From Variovorax sp. CF313 (GTDB lineage: Bacteria; Pseudomonadota; Gammaproteobacteria; Burkholderiales; Burkholderiaceae_C), in the NCBI RefSeq assembly GCF_000282635.1, contig NZ_AKIW01000025.1, positions 1 to 53,544 of the forward strand: 53,544 nt of DNA, read 5' to 3'. This document shows, one piece after another, positions 44,494 through 53,464 of this stretch. A program made the position numbers and the translations under genes. How positions within the stretch are numbered: the first letter of the stretch is position 1; each line of letters begins with the position of its first letter. The notes under the pieces were generated by a model. The model ran no database searches and was not told where the DNA came from. It saw only the letters and a list, made by a program, of their open reading frames with translations.

Positions 44494-45720
44494 TTACTTC
44501 TTCGCTTTGCGCAGCGGGATCACTTCTGCACCGATTCGCAGCTTGTCGAGATAGTCGGCCCACCGTTGCATCATGGCCCGTCGTGCTGGCAGATGCGCCG
44601 TGCGGTTGTAGGCTCGGCCATTCGGGTCCTTCACCATGTGGGCAAGCTGATGCTCAATCAGGTCGGCGCGCTCCTCCAGCACTTCATCCATGATGGTGCG
44701 GGCCATAGCCCGGAACCCGTGGGCGGTCATCACGTCCTTGGCGTAGCCCATGCCGCGCAACGCCGCGTTGATGGTGTTCTCGCTCATGCAGCGCTCACCG
44801 GTGCGGATGCTGGGGAACACGTACCGGCCGTGGCCGGTGAACGGCTGCAGAGCCCGCAGAATGTCCACAGCCTGCCGTGACAACGGCACCAGGTGCTCAA
44901 TCTTCATCTTCATCTTGGCGGCAGGGATGCGCCACTCGGCGGCGTTGAGGTCCATCTCGGCCCACTCCGCGGCGCGCAATTCGCCCGGGCGGACAAACAC
45001 CAGCGGCGAAAGCTTCAGCCCCGCCACGGCGCAGGGATGGCCCGCATAGGCGTAAATAGAGCGCATGAGCTGACCCACCTGCTTGGGCTCTGTAATGGCG
45101 GCGTAGTTGGCCTTCTTGACCGCCACCAGCGCCCCCTTCAGGTCGGTGGTCACGTCGCGCTCAATCACCCCCACGGCGACGGCATAGCGGAACACCTGCG
45201 AGCAAATCTGAACGATCCGATGGGCGCTCTCGTGAATACCTCGCGCTTCCATGCGACGGGCGACCTTGTCGAGCACGTCCTTGGCTTTGATGCTGGCAAC
45301 GGGCAGCTTCCCGATGAACGGAAACACGTCTTTCTCAAGCCAACTCGTGACCTTGGCCTGCGTGATCGCGGCGCGCTTGCTGGCGGTCTTGGTCAGCCAC
45401 TCCCTCGCAACGGCCTCGAAGCTATTCGCCGCAGCGTCGGCTTTCGCCCGCTTTTCCTCGTGCTTGGCGATGCCAGGATCAATCCCATCTGCCAGTTGTT
45501 CGCGGGCCTTGTCGCGCCGTTGGCGGGCCTTGGCGAGCGTCACGCTGGGGTAGACGCCCAACGCCAAGGTCTTGCGCTTGCCGTGGATGCTGTAGTCCAG
45601 GCGCCAGTACTTGCCCGGCGCCTTGACCAGCAAGTACATGCCGCCGCCATCGGCATATTTGTCGCCGATGGCTTTGCCGGTGGCCTTTACCTGCCGAACG
45701 AAAGTGTCTGTCAGTGCCAT
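44494..45720 (-). CDS. int: Tyrosine integrase, P4 type
   Basis: This 408-residue recombinase has an N-terminal DUF4102 arm-binding domain (LTDTFVRQVKATGKAIGDKY...GMYLLVKAPGKYWRLDYS), a core-binding region, and the catalytic domain with Arg in VRPGELRAAEW, HGFRAMART (His-x-x-Arg), HQLAH and the nucleophile Tyr in GRAYNRT. AAGGAG precedes ATG 45720. It lies 174 bases from the 3' end of the tRNA-Arg gene on the same strand, the standard position for an element that integrates into that tRNA. It would mediate integration and, with AlpA, excision. Confidence 0.95.
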   Translation of the reverse strand: MALTDTFVRQVKATGKAIGDKYADGGGMYLLVKAPGKYWRLDYSIHGKRKTLALGVYPSVTLAKARQRRDKAREQLADGIDPGIAKHEEKRAKADAAANSFEAVAREWLTKTASKRAAITQAKVTSWLEKDVFPFIGKLPVASIKAKDVLDKVARRMEARGIHESAHRIVQICSQVFRYAVAVGVIERDVTTDLKGALVAVKKANYAAITEPKQVGQLMRSIYAYAGHPCAVAGLKLSPLVFVRPGELRAAEWAEMDLNAAEWRIPAAKMKMKIEHLVPLSRQAVDILRALQPFTGHGRYVFPSIRTGERCMSENTINAALRGMGYAKDVMTAHGFRAMARTIMDEVLEERADLIEHQLAHMVKDPNGRAYNRTAHLPARRAMMQRWADYLDKLRIGAEVIPLRKAKK

Positions 45721-45760
45721 CGCTGCTCCTTGACGGTATTCCGTTGCCGGCGCTCCGAAA

Positions 45761-45779
45761 ATACCGTCAAAAATAACGG
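45761..45779. repeat. Right arm-type repeat, integrase promoter region
   Basis: ATACCGTCAAAAATAACGG sits between the integrase start and the tRNA. With the bases after it (TATTT) it also forms an inverted repeat ATACCG...CGGTAT. It differs at two positions from the left copy at 34261-34279. Confidence 0.5.
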
Positions 45780-45827
45780 TATTTCTCCGCGATGTGATGC
45801 TACGCCGTGACACGGCTTGAGGCAAAG

Positions 45828-45860
45828 AAAAACCCGCTACGCTGGGGAAACGTGCGGGTT
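45828..45860 (-). terminator. Intrinsic terminator between tRNA-Arg and integrase
   Basis: On the minus strand AACCCGC pairs with GCGGGTT and a run of T follows. It ends the tRNA transcript before the integrase gene. Confidence 0.7.
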
Positions 45861-45894
45861 CTGATGCTTGGTGAGACGCCGTGAACCGGGTCCT

Positions 45895-45912
45895 TGGTGC
45901 CTTCGACAGGAA
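45895..45912. repeat. Right attachment-site copy within tRNA-Arg
   Basis: TGGTGCCTTCGACAGGAA is the complement of the tRNA 3' end including CCA. It is the partner of the copy at 34186-34202, so the integration regenerated the tRNA gene at this end. Confidence 0.6.
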
Positions 45913-45969
45913 TCGAACCTGTATCTGAGTCTTAGGAGGACCCCGTTCTATCCATTGAACTACGAAGAC
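45895..45969 (-). tRNA. tRNA-Arg (anticodon CCT)
   Basis: Read on the minus strand, the acceptor GTCTTCG pairs with CGAAGGC, and the encoded CCA end is present. The anticodon arm has stem GGGTC/GACTC and loop CTCCTAA, giving anticodon CCT, which reads AGG. The T arm is ACAGG-TTCGATT-CCTGT. The gene is intact. It is a frequent integration target for islands in proteobacteria. Confidence 0.93.
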
Positions 45970-46086
45970 GGATGGAGGCGCAGGAAGCTGGAAGCCCGCT
46001 GCGCGCCGCGATTTTATAGGGTTCCCGATGACGGGATGCGCTGGCCCTGCCAGCGCGGGCTTACCCCGATACGAAATCTCAGAAAA

Positions 46087-46102
46087 GTTGACCGCGATCA
46101 AG
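46087..46102. promoter_or_regulatory. Fnr/Crp-type operator upstream of tctC
   Basis: GTTGACCGCGATCAAG contains TTGAC-N4-ATCAA, the spacing of Fnr-type boxes, 97 bases before the tctC start. It closely matches the box at 50239-50254 (preceded in both by AAAG), which lies next to the Crp/Fnr-family gene. Confidence 0.6.
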
Positions 46103-46198
46103 CCGGCGTGAATCGGTGGCGCGCACCATCGTGCCCGTTGCATCTCTGCTCAGATCCAAGAACAAAAAAGAGCGAAACACTACACAGGAGACAGCCTG

Positions 46199-47218
46199 AT
46201 GAAGAAGTTCGCTTCGCACGTTCTGGGTCGCGCGACAGCCGCTGCCGCGGCGGTCCTGGCGCTGGCAACCGCCGCGCCTGCCCTCGCATGGGAACCCACC
46301 AAGCCGGTGGAGTTCGTGATTCCCGCCGGCACCGGCGGCGGCGCCGATCAGATGGGGCGGCTGCTGCAGGGCATCGTCATCAAGTACAAGCTGATGAAGG
46401 AGCCGTTGATCGTCGTCAACAAGTCGGGCGGCGCGGGCGCCGAGGGCTTCCTGGCGGTGAAGGAAGCCAAGGGCGATCCGCACAAGATCGTCATCTCGCT
46501 GTCGAACCTGTTCACCACGCCGATGGCCACCGGCGTGCCCTTCAACTGGAAGGACATGACGCCGGTCGCGATGCTGGCGCTCGACCAGTTCGTGCTCTGG
46601 ACCAACGCGGCCGAGCCCTACAAGAACGCCGGCGAGTACGTCACGGCGGTGAAGGCCGCGGGGCCGAGCAAGTTCAAGATGGCCGGTACCGGCTCGAAGC
46701 AGGAAGACCAGATCATCACGGTCGCTCTCGAGAAGGCCACCGGCACCAAGTTCATCTACGTGCCGTTCAAGGGCGGCGGCGAGGTGGCGGTGCAGCTGGT
46801 GGGCGGCCATGTGAACTCGACGGTGAACAACCCGATCGAGGCGGTGGCGCAATGGCGCGCGGGCAAGCTGCGCGCGCTGTGCGTGTTCGACGACGAGCGC
46901 ATGCCCTTCAAGGCCAAGGTCACCGACACGCAGTCGTGGAACGACATCCCCACCTGCAAGGAGGCGGGCGTGCCCACCAGGTACACGATGCTGCGCGGCA
47001 TCTTCATGCCGCCCGGCGTTACGCCCGACCAGCTCGCCTTCTACAAGGACCTGCTGACCAAGGTGGCCGCCACGCCCGACTGGAAGGAATACATGGAGAA
47101 GGGCGCCTTCAACCCGACCTTCATGACCGGCGACGCCTTCGCGAAGTGGCTCACCGAGGCCGAGGCCACGCACCGCACGCTGATGTCCGAGGCGGGCTTC
47201 CTCGCGAGCGCCAAGTAG
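46199..47218 (+). CDS. TctC-type periplasmic solute receptor
   Basis: This 339-residue Bug/TctC receptor has a signal peptide (MKKFASHVLGRATAAAAAVL...APALA). Family signatures include KPVEFVIPAGTGGGADQMGR and IYVPFKGGGEVAVQLVGGHV. It delivers a carboxylate to TctBA in the membrane. Adjacency to oxalate-catabolic genes, plus a shared regulatory box, suggests that oxalate or a related small carboxylate is the ligand. AGGAG precedes the ATG. Confidence 0.92.
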   Translation: MKKFASHVLGRATAAAAAVLALATAAPALAWEPTKPVEFVIPAGTGGGADQMGRLLQGIVIKYKLMKEPLIVVNKSGGAGAEGFLAVKEAKGDPHKIVISLSNLFTTPMATGVPFNWKDMTPVAMLALDQFVLWTNAAEPYKNAGEYVTAVKAAGPSKFKMAGTGSKQEDQIITVALEKATGTKFIYVPFKGGGEVAVQLVGGHVNSTVNNPIEAVAQWRAGKLRALCVFDDERMPFKAKVTDTQSWNDIPTCKEAGVPTRYTMLRGIFMPPGVTPDQLAFYKDLLTKVAATPDWKEYMEKGAFNPTFMTGDAFAKWLTEAEATHRTLMSEAGFLASAK

Positions 47219-47323
47219 GCCGCACCGGCTGCGAGCGCTGCCGACCGAGGCCGGCTGACCGGCGGACCGCGGGCGTGCCGCATCCGTCGCTTTCTTCTCT
47301 CACACAATCACGATGGGGGCTCC

Positions 47324-47845
47324 ATGGAGCACGACGAAACATCCGAGGGCGCGGCGCGTCCGGGCATCTCCACGCACCTGGTCGAAGCGGCGGTCGCATT
47401 GCTGCTGCTGGCGATCGGCCTGGTGGTGGTCTTCGAGGCGCGCAAGCTCGGCGCGGGCTGGACCAGCGACGGTCCCGGCGCGGGCTACTTTCCGTTCTTC
47501 ATCGGCGTGATCATCACGATCTCCGGCGCCGGCATCCTCTACCAGTCGCTGCTCGGCAGGAACCGCAACACCGTGGTCTTCGTCGACCCGGTGCAGCTCA
47601 AGCGCGTGCTGTCGGTGCTGGTGCCGGCCACGGTCTACGTGCTGGCGATCTCCGTTCTCGGCATCTACGTGGCGTCGGCGATGTATATCGCGCTGTTCAT
47701 GGTGGTGCTCGGCAAGTACGCATGGACCAAGAGCGTGCTTGCCGCGCTGGCCGTGAACACGCTGTTCTTCTGCATGTTCGAGGTCTGGTTCAAGGTGCCG
47801 CTCTTCAAGGGCGCGCTCGATCCGCTTCGATTCCTCGGCTACTGA
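47324..47845 (+). CDS. TctB-type small membrane subunit
   Basis: This 173-residue protein has four membrane spans with VEAAVALLLLAIGLVVVFEA, then GPGAGYFPFFIGVIITISGA, as in TctB. It accompanies TctA in the transporter. Start ATG 47324 or ATG 47313. It lies 105 bases after tctC, which contains only GC-rich spacer sequence. Confidence 0.88.
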   Translation: MEHDETSEGAARPGISTHLVEAAVALLLLAIGLVVVFEARKLGAGWTSDGPGAGYFPFFIGVIITISGAGILYQSLLGRNRNTVVFVDPVQLKRVLSVLVPATVYVLAISVLGIYVASAMYIALFMVVLGKYAWTKSVLAALAVNTLFFCMFEVWFKVPLFKGALDPLRFLGY

Positions 47846-47869
47846 ACCCGTTCAAGGAGCACAAGCGAA

Positions 47870-49402
47870 ATGGAAGAAATCGGCGCCCTGATGCAGGGCT
47901 TCTCGGTGATCCTCACGCCGATGAACATCGGCCTGATGTTCGTGGGCATCATCCTCGGCGTGTTGATCGGCGTGCTGCCCGGGCTCGGCGGCGCCAACGG
48001 CGTGGCGATCCTGCTGCCGCTCACCTTCACGATGTCGCCGACCTCGGCGATCATCATGCTGTCGTGCATCTACTGGGGTGCGCTATTCGGCGGTGCCATC
48101 ACCTCGATCCTGTTCAACATACCGGGCGAGCCGTGGTCGGTGGCCACCACCTTCGACGGCTATCCGATGGCGCAGAACGGGCAGGCCGGCGCCGCGCTGA
48201 CGACGGCCTTCACCTCGTCGTTCGTGGGCGCCTTTCTCGCGGTGGTGATGATCACCTTCCTCGCGCCGCTGGTCGCGAAGTTCGCGCTCAAGTTCGGCTC
48301 GCCGGAGTTCTTCGCGGTGTACCTGCTGACCTTCTGCAGCTTCGTCGGCATGGGCAAGGGCTCGCCCTTCAAGATCCTCGCGTCGATGGCGCTGGGCTTC
48401 GCGCTCGCCAGCGTGGGCATGGACACCGTCACCGGCCAGCTGCGCCTGACCTTCGGCCAGCCCGAGCTGATGCGCGGCTTCGACTTTTTGATCGCGGTGA
48501 TCGGCCTGTTCGGCATCGGCGAGATCCTGCTGTCGATGGAAGAGGGCCTGAAGTTCTCGGGCAAGAGCGCCAAGATCGATCCGAAGGTCGTGTGGCAGAC
48601 GTGGAAGCAGTTGCCCAAATACTGGGTGACCTCCATCCGCAGCTCGCTCATCGGCATCTGGATGGGCATCACGCCCGGCGGCGCGACGCCGGCCTCGTTC
48701 ATGAGCTACGGCCTCGCGAAGAAGATGTCGAAGAAGGGCGCCAGGTTCGGTACCGGCGAGATGGAAGGCGTGGTCGCGCCCGAGACCGCTGCACACGCGG
48801 CCGGCACCAGCGCGCTGCTGCCGATGCTGGCACTCGGCATTCCCGGCTCGCCGACCGCAGCGGTGCTGCTGGGCGGCCTGCTGATCTGGGGCCTGCAGCC
48901 GGGGCCGCTGCTGTTCGTGGAGCAGAAGGACTTCGTCTGGGGCCTGATCGCCAGCATGTACCTCGGCAACATCGTCGGCCTGATCGTGGTGCTGAGCACC
49001 GTGCCGCTGTTCGCGTCGATCCTGCGCATTCCGTTCTCGATCATCGCGCCGGTGATCATCGTGATCTGCGCCATCGGCGCCTACACCGTGCACAACGCGA
49101 TGCTCGACATCTGGTTCATGCTCGGCTTCGGCGTGGTGGGCTACCTCTTCAAGAAGCTCGACTTTCCGCTGGCGCCGCTGGTGCTTGCACTGGTGCTCGG
49201 CGACAAGGCCGAGGACTCGTTCCGCCAGGCCATGCTGGTCTCGCAGGGCGACGTGATGGTGATGTTCTCGAACCCGCTGGTCGGCGGCATCACGACGCTG
49301 GCGCTGGTGCTGCTGTTCTGGCCGCTGATCTCGAAGGCGCTGGCCGTGATCAGGAAGCCGAAGAAGCCCGACGAGTTTGCGGTCGAGCGGCCGGTGGACT
49401 GA
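47870..49402 (+). CDS. TctA-type large membrane subunit
   Basis: This 510-residue integral membrane protein has about 11-12 spans and TctA hallmarks GVLPGLGGANGVAILLPLTF, SILFNIPGEPWSVATTFDGY and ITPGGATPASFMSYGLAKK. It forms the proton- or sodium-driven channel with TctB. AAGGAG precedes the ATG. The operon is followed by about 160 bases without a recognisable gene before the convergent Crp/Fnr gene. Confidence 0.93.
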   Translation: MEEIGALMQGFSVILTPMNIGLMFVGIILGVLIGVLPGLGGANGVAILLPLTFTMSPTSAIIMLSCIYWGALFGGAITSILFNIPGEPWSVATTFDGYPMAQNGQAGAALTTAFTSSFVGAFLAVVMITFLAPLVAKFALKFGSPEFFAVYLLTFCSFVGMGKGSPFKILASMALGFALASVGMDTVTGQLRLTFGQPELMRGFDFLIAVIGLFGIGEILLSMEEGLKFSGKSAKIDPKVVWQTWKQLPKYWVTSIRSSLIGIWMGITPGGATPASFMSYGLAKKMSKKGARFGTGEMEGVVAPETAAHAAGTSALLPMLALGIPGSPTAAVLLGGLLIWGLQPGPLLFVEQKDFVWGLIASMYLGNIVGLIVVLSTVPLFASILRIPFSIIAPVIIVICAIGAYTVHNAMLDIWFMLGFGVVGYLFKKLDFPLAPLVLALVLGDKAEDSFRQAMLVSQGDVMVMFSNPLVGGITTLALVLLFWPLISKALAVIRKPKKPDEFAVERPVD

Positions 49403-49564
49403 CCAGCAACTTGCCTGTGATCGCGCTGACCCGGGTTGTTCGGGGCGCGCTCACGCCGATGGGGTGCCTTGCGCAGCGAAATAAAGGAGGAGGCCGCAGG
49501 CCGGGAGACATTCGCGCAGGGGAGTGCCCGGTGTCATTCGCACGCCCCCGGACAACCGAGAGAG

Positions 49565-50179
49565 CTATATCTTCCCGCGCTTGCGAAGCCGACTAAGGGT
49601 TTCCGCCGAGAGATTCAGATAAGAAGCCAGCTCCTTGCTCGGAATCCGGTCTTCCAGTTCAGGGTGCTTGCGCATGAACCGGTGCACACGCCCGGCGGCG
49701 TCCAGAAGATGCAGCGTGATCGTGTGCGCCATGATCTCGCTCATGCCGCGCATCACGAGGAACTCGAACAGTTCCTTCGTTTCCGCATGCCGGTTCAGGA
49801 ACGCGATCCATTCCTTCAGCGGCAGGCTCGCGACCCGCGCCTTCGTCACGCACACGATGCCGTAGGGCGTGGGCGTGCCCAGCCGCAGCGCGGCGTAGCT
49901 CGTCTCCATGTCGTTCTCGTCGGCGAAGCGCAGGATCATTTCCTTGCCCTCCGGGTTGCTCACCACCCGCTTGAGGATGCCGTCGAGGATGAAGTACTGC
50001 TCCATCTCGCGCACCCCCTGGTGCAGCAGGAACTCGCCCTTGTTGCCGTCCACGATGACCAGGTGGGCTTCCAGTTCGGCGCGGTCGGCTTCGCTCAGGT
50101 CCTTGAGCAGGATGTTCTGCCGGAGCTGGGCGCGAATGATGTTCTTCTCCGGATGGTTTTCCAACAACGTCATGGTCAC
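49565..50179 (-). CDS. Crp/Fnr-family transcriptional regulator
   Basis: This 204-residue regulator has an N-terminal cyclic-nucleotide-binding-like beta-barrel (residues about 20-120), a dimerisation helix, and a C-terminal HTH ([20 protein letters not shown]). The recognition helix E-T-L-S-R matches the E-x-x-S-R pattern of Fnr, which reads TTGA half-sites; such sites (TTGAC...) lie upstream of oxc and tctC. It has only one Cys, so it cannot hold Fnr's iron-sulphur cluster and probably senses a metabolite. It is divergent from oxc. Confidence 0.9.
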   Translation of the reverse strand: MTMTLLENHPEKNIIRAQLRQNILLKDLSEADRAELEAHLVIVDGNKGEFLLHQGVREMEQYFILDGILKRVVSNPEGKEMILRFADENDMETSYAALRLGTPTPYGIVCVTKARVASLPLKEWIAFLNRHAETKELFEFLVMRGMSEIMAHTITLHLLDAAGRVHRFMRKHPELEDRIPSKELASYLNLSAETLSRLRKRGKI

Positions 50180-50238
50180 CGTCTTGCTCGATTTCGCTGC
50201 CGGCGCCGGTCATCGGGGCCGTCGCCGTTTTCGGGAAA

Positions 50239-50254
50239 GTTGACCGAGGTCAAC
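50239..50254. promoter_or_regulatory. Fnr/Crp-type operator between regulator and oxc
   Basis: GTTGACCGAGGTCAAC is a perfect 7-bp palindrome with two central bases and contains TTGAC-N4-GTCAA. It lies 59 bases upstream of the regulator start and 71 before the oxc ATG, so it could control both. Confidence 0.65.
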
Positions 50255-50325
50255 GGCCGAAAGCTTGGGCCCGAATCATAGTCGCGGCTCGGGCCTTGGC
50301 CATTCACCCATGCAGAAGGAGAGAC

Positions 50326-52158
50326 ATGTCTTCAGTCAGAACAGAGAAAGAGGCAGCCACCACGCTGGAAGATGCCCTCAAGCCCACGAAAAGCCGCGAT
50401 GCTGACGGCGAAGCGGTGGTCCGCGCCTTCAAGGGTGGCGCGACCGAAGACAGCGCGCCGGCGGCCGAGACCATCGACGGCTTCCACCTGGTCATCGATG
50501 CGCTCAAGCTCAACGACATCGACACCATCTTCGGCCTGCCCGGCATCCCGATCACGGACCTCACGCGCATGGCACAGGCCGAAGGGCTGCGCGTCATCTC
50601 CTTCCGCCACGAGCAGCACGCCGGCAACGCGGCAGCCGCCGCCGGCTTCCTCACGCAGAAGCCCGGCATCTGCCTGACCGTGTCGGCCCCCGGCTTCCTC
50701 AACGGCCTGACCGCGCTGGCCAACGCCACCACCAACTGCTTCCCGATGATCCTCATCAGCGGCTCCAGCGAGCGCGAGATCGTCGACCTGCAGCAGGGCG
50801 ACTACGAGGAAATGGACCAGCTCGCCATCGCCAAGCCGCTGTGCAAGGCGGCCTTCCGCGTGCTGCATGCCGAGGACATCGGCGTGGGCATTGCGCGCGC
50901 CATCCGCGCGGCGCTGTCGGGCCGCCCTGGCGGCGTGTACCTCGACCTGCCGGCCAAGCTGTTCGCGCAGACGATGGACGCCGCAGCCGGCAAGAAGTCG
51001 CTGATCAAGGTGGTCGACCCCGCACCGCGCCAGATCCCCGCGCCCGACGCCGTGAAGCGCGCGCTCGACCTGCTCAAGGGCGCCAAGCGGCCGCTGATCC
51101 TGCTCGGCAAGGGCGCCGCCTACGCGCAGGCCGATGCCGACATCCGTGCGCTGGTCGAGAAGACGGGTATTCCCTATCTGCCGATGTCGATGGCCAAGGG
51201 CCTGCTGCCCGACACCCACGTGCAGTCGGCCGCGGCAGCGCGCTCCTACGTGCTGCAGGAAGCCGACGTGGTGCTGCTGGTCGGCGCGCGCCTCAACTGG
51301 CTGCTCTCGCACGGCAAGGGCAAGACCTGGGCGCAGGACAAGGGCGCCAAGAAGTTCATCCAGATCGACATCGCGCCGACCGAGATCGACAGCAACGTCG
51401 CCATCGAGGCGCCGGTGATCGGCGACATCGGCTCCTGCGTGGCCGCGCTGCTGGCCGGCATCGACGCCAAGTGGGCCAAGCCCCCGGTCGAGTGGACCGG
51501 CGCCATCGCCGAGCGCAAGGACAAGAACCTCTCGAAGATGGCCGCGACGCTGGCTGCGCGGCCCTCGCCGATGAACTTCCAGAGCGCGCTCAGCGTGATC
51601 CGCGACCAGGTGAAGGCGCGGCCCGATGCCATCGTCGTCAACGAGGGCGCCAACACGCTGGACTTCGCGCGCAGCATCGTCGACATGTACGAGCCGCGCA
51701 AGCGCCTCGACGTGGGCACCTGGGGGATCATGGGCATCGGCATGGGCTTCTCCGTGGCCGCAGCCGTGGTCACGGGCAAGCCGGTGATCGCCATCGAGGG
51801 CGACAGCGCCTTCGGCTTCAGCGGCATGGAGGTGGAGACCATCTGCCGCTACAACCTGCCGGTGTGCGTCGTCGTCTTCAACAACAACGGCGTCTACCGC
51901 GGCACCGACGTGAACCCCAGCGGCACCGCCGACGTGGCGCCCACCGTGTTCGTCAAGAACGCGCGCTACGACAAGCTGATGGAAGCCTTTGGCGGCGTGG
52001 GCGTGCACGCCACCACCGCCGACGAGCTGCAGAAGGCCCTGGCCGAGGCCGTCGCCTCGGGCCGGCCGACCCTGATCAACGCCGTCATCGACGAAACCGC
52101 GGGCACGGAAAGCGGGCGCATCACGAGCCTGAACCCCAGCACGGCGAAGAAGAAGTAA
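50326..52158 (+). CDS. oxc: Oxalyl-CoA decarboxylase
   Basis: This 610-residue thiamine-diphosphate enzyme converts oxalyl-CoA to formyl-CoA and CO2. The catalytic Glu is in [16 protein letters not shown], the ThDP/Mg motif is [13 protein letters not shown]...[11 protein letters not shown], and [19 protein letters not shown] belongs to the CoA/ADP domain. It carries an N-terminal extension of about 45 residues ([20 protein letters not shown]) that is longer than the roughly 565-residue Oxalobacter enzyme. AAGGAGA precedes ATG 50326. It is followed 28 bases later by frc, so CoA is recycled between the two. Confidence 0.95.
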   Translation: MSSVRTEKEAATTLEDALKPTKSRDADGEAVVRAFKGGATEDSAPAAETIDGFHLVIDALKLNDIDTIFGLPGIPITDLTRMAQAEGLRVISFRHEQHAGNAAAAAGFLTQKPGICLTVSAPGFLNGLTALANATTNCFPMILISGSSEREIVDLQQGDYEEMDQLAIAKPLCKAAFRVLHAEDIGVGIARAIRAALSGRPGGVYLDLPAKLFAQTMDAAAGKKSLIKVVDPAPRQIPAPDAVKRALDLLKGAKRPLILLGKGAAYAQADADIRALVEKTGIPYLPMSMAKGLLPDTHVQSAAAARSYVLQEADVVLLVGARLNWLLSHGKGKTWAQDKGAKKFIQIDIAPTEIDSNVAIEAPVIGDIGSCVAALLAGIDAKWAKPPVEWTGAIAERKDKNLSKMAATLAARPSPMNFQSALSVIRDQVKARPDAIVVNEGANTLDFARSIVDMYEPRKRLDVGTWGIMGIGMGFSVAAAVVTGKPVIAIEGDSAFGFSGMEVETICRYNLPVCVVVFNNNGVYRGTDVNPSGTADVAPTVFVKNARYDKLMEAFGGVGVHATTADELQKALAEAVASGRPTLINAVIDETAGTESGRITSLNPSTAKKK

Positions 52159-52186
52159 CTCAATTCCATCCAAGGAGATTTTCCAA

Positions 52187-53461
52187 ATGAGCAGCATCAA
52201 GCCCCTCAACGGCATCAAGATCATCGACTTCACGCACGTGCAGGCCGGTCCGGCCTGCACGCAGATGCTGGCCTGGTTCGGCGCGGACGTGATCAAGGTG
52301 GAGCGCCCGGGCGCCGGCGACGTCACCCGCAGCCAGCTGCGCGACATTCCGAACGTCGACGCGCTGTACTTCACCATGCTCAACAGCAACAAGCGCTCGA
52401 TCACGCTGGACACGAAGAAGCCCGAGGGCAAGATCGTGCTGGAAAAGCTGATCCGCGAATCCGACGTGCTGGTGGAAAACTTCGGCCCCGGGGCGCTGGA
52501 CCGCATGGGCTTCACCTGGGAACGCCTCCAGGAGCTGAACCCGAAGATGATCGTCGCCTCGGTCAAGGGCTTCAGCGAAGGCCACCACTACGAGGACCTG
52601 AAGGTGTACGAGAACGTGGCGCAGTGCGCCGGCGGCTCCGCTTCCACCACCGGCTGGTGGAAAGGCGAAAACTCCGCCCCGACGATCTCGGCCGCCGCGC
52701 TGGGCGACTCCAACACCGGCATGCATCTGGCCATCGGCATCCTGACGGCCATCATCGGCCGCCAGCAGACCGGCAAGGGCCAGAAGGTGGCCTGCTCGAT
52801 GCAGGATGCCGTGCTCAACCTGTGCCGCGTGAAGATGCGCGACCAGCAGCGCCTGGACAGCGTGGGCTACCTCGAGGAATACCCGCAGTACCCGCACGAG
52901 ATGGGCGCATTCGCCGACAAGGTCGTGCCGCGCGGCGGCAATGCCGGCGGCGGTGGCCAGCCCGGCTGGATCCTGAAGTGCAAGGGCTGGCAGACCGACC
53001 CCAACGCCTACATCTACTTCACGGTGCAGGGTCACGCCTGGGAGCCGATCTGCGAGGCGCTGGGCAAGCCCGAATGGAAGACCGACCCCGACTACATGAC
53101 GGCCAAGGCCCGCCAGCCGCACATCGAGCAGATCTTCGCCACCATCGAGGACTTCATCAAGGACAAGACCAAGTTCGAGGCCGTGGACATCTTCCGCAAG
53201 TACGACATTCCCTGCGCCCCGGTGCTGTCGATGAAGGAACTGCTGCATGACGAGTCGCTGCGCAAGAGCGGCTCGATCGTCGAAGTTCCGCACAAGGAGC
53301 GCGGCAGCTACTGGACCATCGGCAGCCCGATCAAGTTCTCGGACCTCAAGCCCGAAGTCACCGCCTCGCCCTTGCTGGGCGAGCACACCGACCAGGTGCT
53401 GGCGGAGTTGGGCTACACCCAGCAGCAGATCGACAACCTGAAGGAATCAAAAGCCGTGTAG
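52187..53461 (+). CDS. frc: Formyl-CoA:oxalate CoA-transferase
   Basis: This 424-residue family III CoA-transferase moves CoA from formyl-CoA to oxalate, supplying oxc with oxalyl-CoA. The catalytic Asp174 is in [14 protein letters not shown]; other family blocks are [33 protein letters not shown] and [15 protein letters not shown]. Length matches known formyl-CoA transferases (428 residues). AAGGAG precedes the ATG. With oxc it forms the classic oxalate-degrading pair. Confidence 0.96.
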   Translation: MSSIKPLNGIKIIDFTHVQAGPACTQMLAWFGADVIKVERPGAGDVTRSQLRDIPNVDALYFTMLNSNKRSITLDTKKPEGKIVLEKLIRESDVLVENFGPGALDRMGFTWERLQELNPKMIVASVKGFSEGHHYEDLKVYENVAQCAGGSASTTGWWKGENSAPTISAAALGDSNTGMHLAIGILTAIIGRQQTGKGQKVACSMQDAVLNLCRVKMRDQQRLDSVGYLEEYPQYPHEMGAFADKVVPRGGNAGGGGQPGWILKCKGWQTDPNAYIYFTVQGHAWEPICEALGKPEWKTDPDYMTAKARQPHIEQIFATIEDFIKDKTKFEAVDIFRKYDIPCAPVLSMKELLHDESLRKSGSIVEVPHKERGSYWTIGSPIKFSDLKPEVTASPLLGEHTDQVLAELGYTQQQIDNLKESKAV

Positions 53462-53464
53462 TTG

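Larger units (their letters stand above)
34186..45912. mobile_element. Integrated satellite-like genomic island at tRNA-Arg(CCT)
   Basis: About 11.7 kb bounded by direct repeats of the tRNA 3' end, with a tyrosine integrase adjacent to the intact tRNA. Minus-strand core genes in order from the integrase: 177-residue protein, AlpA, TOPRIM primase, RepA-like helicase, TubC-like protein, 69-residue protein, small-terminase-like HTH protein. Cargo at the left: NACHT-like NTPase and a type II R-M system with Vsr. No capsid, tail or conjugation genes are present, so it is not a full prophage or ICE. Gene content and size resemble PICI/P4-like phage satellites. Cargo GC is visibly lower than the chromosome. 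Confidence 0.75.

Noticed and set aside
45868..49596. Open frame of 1242 codons across the tctCBA region
   Set aside because: It is an Arg/Gly/His-rich shadow of the three tct genes in a GC-rich genome; the true frames show clear family motifs and ribosome sites.
50332..52566. Minus-strand open frame of 744 codons opposite oxc
   Set aside because: Composition is that of an antisense shadow; oxc and frc on the plus strand are unambiguous.
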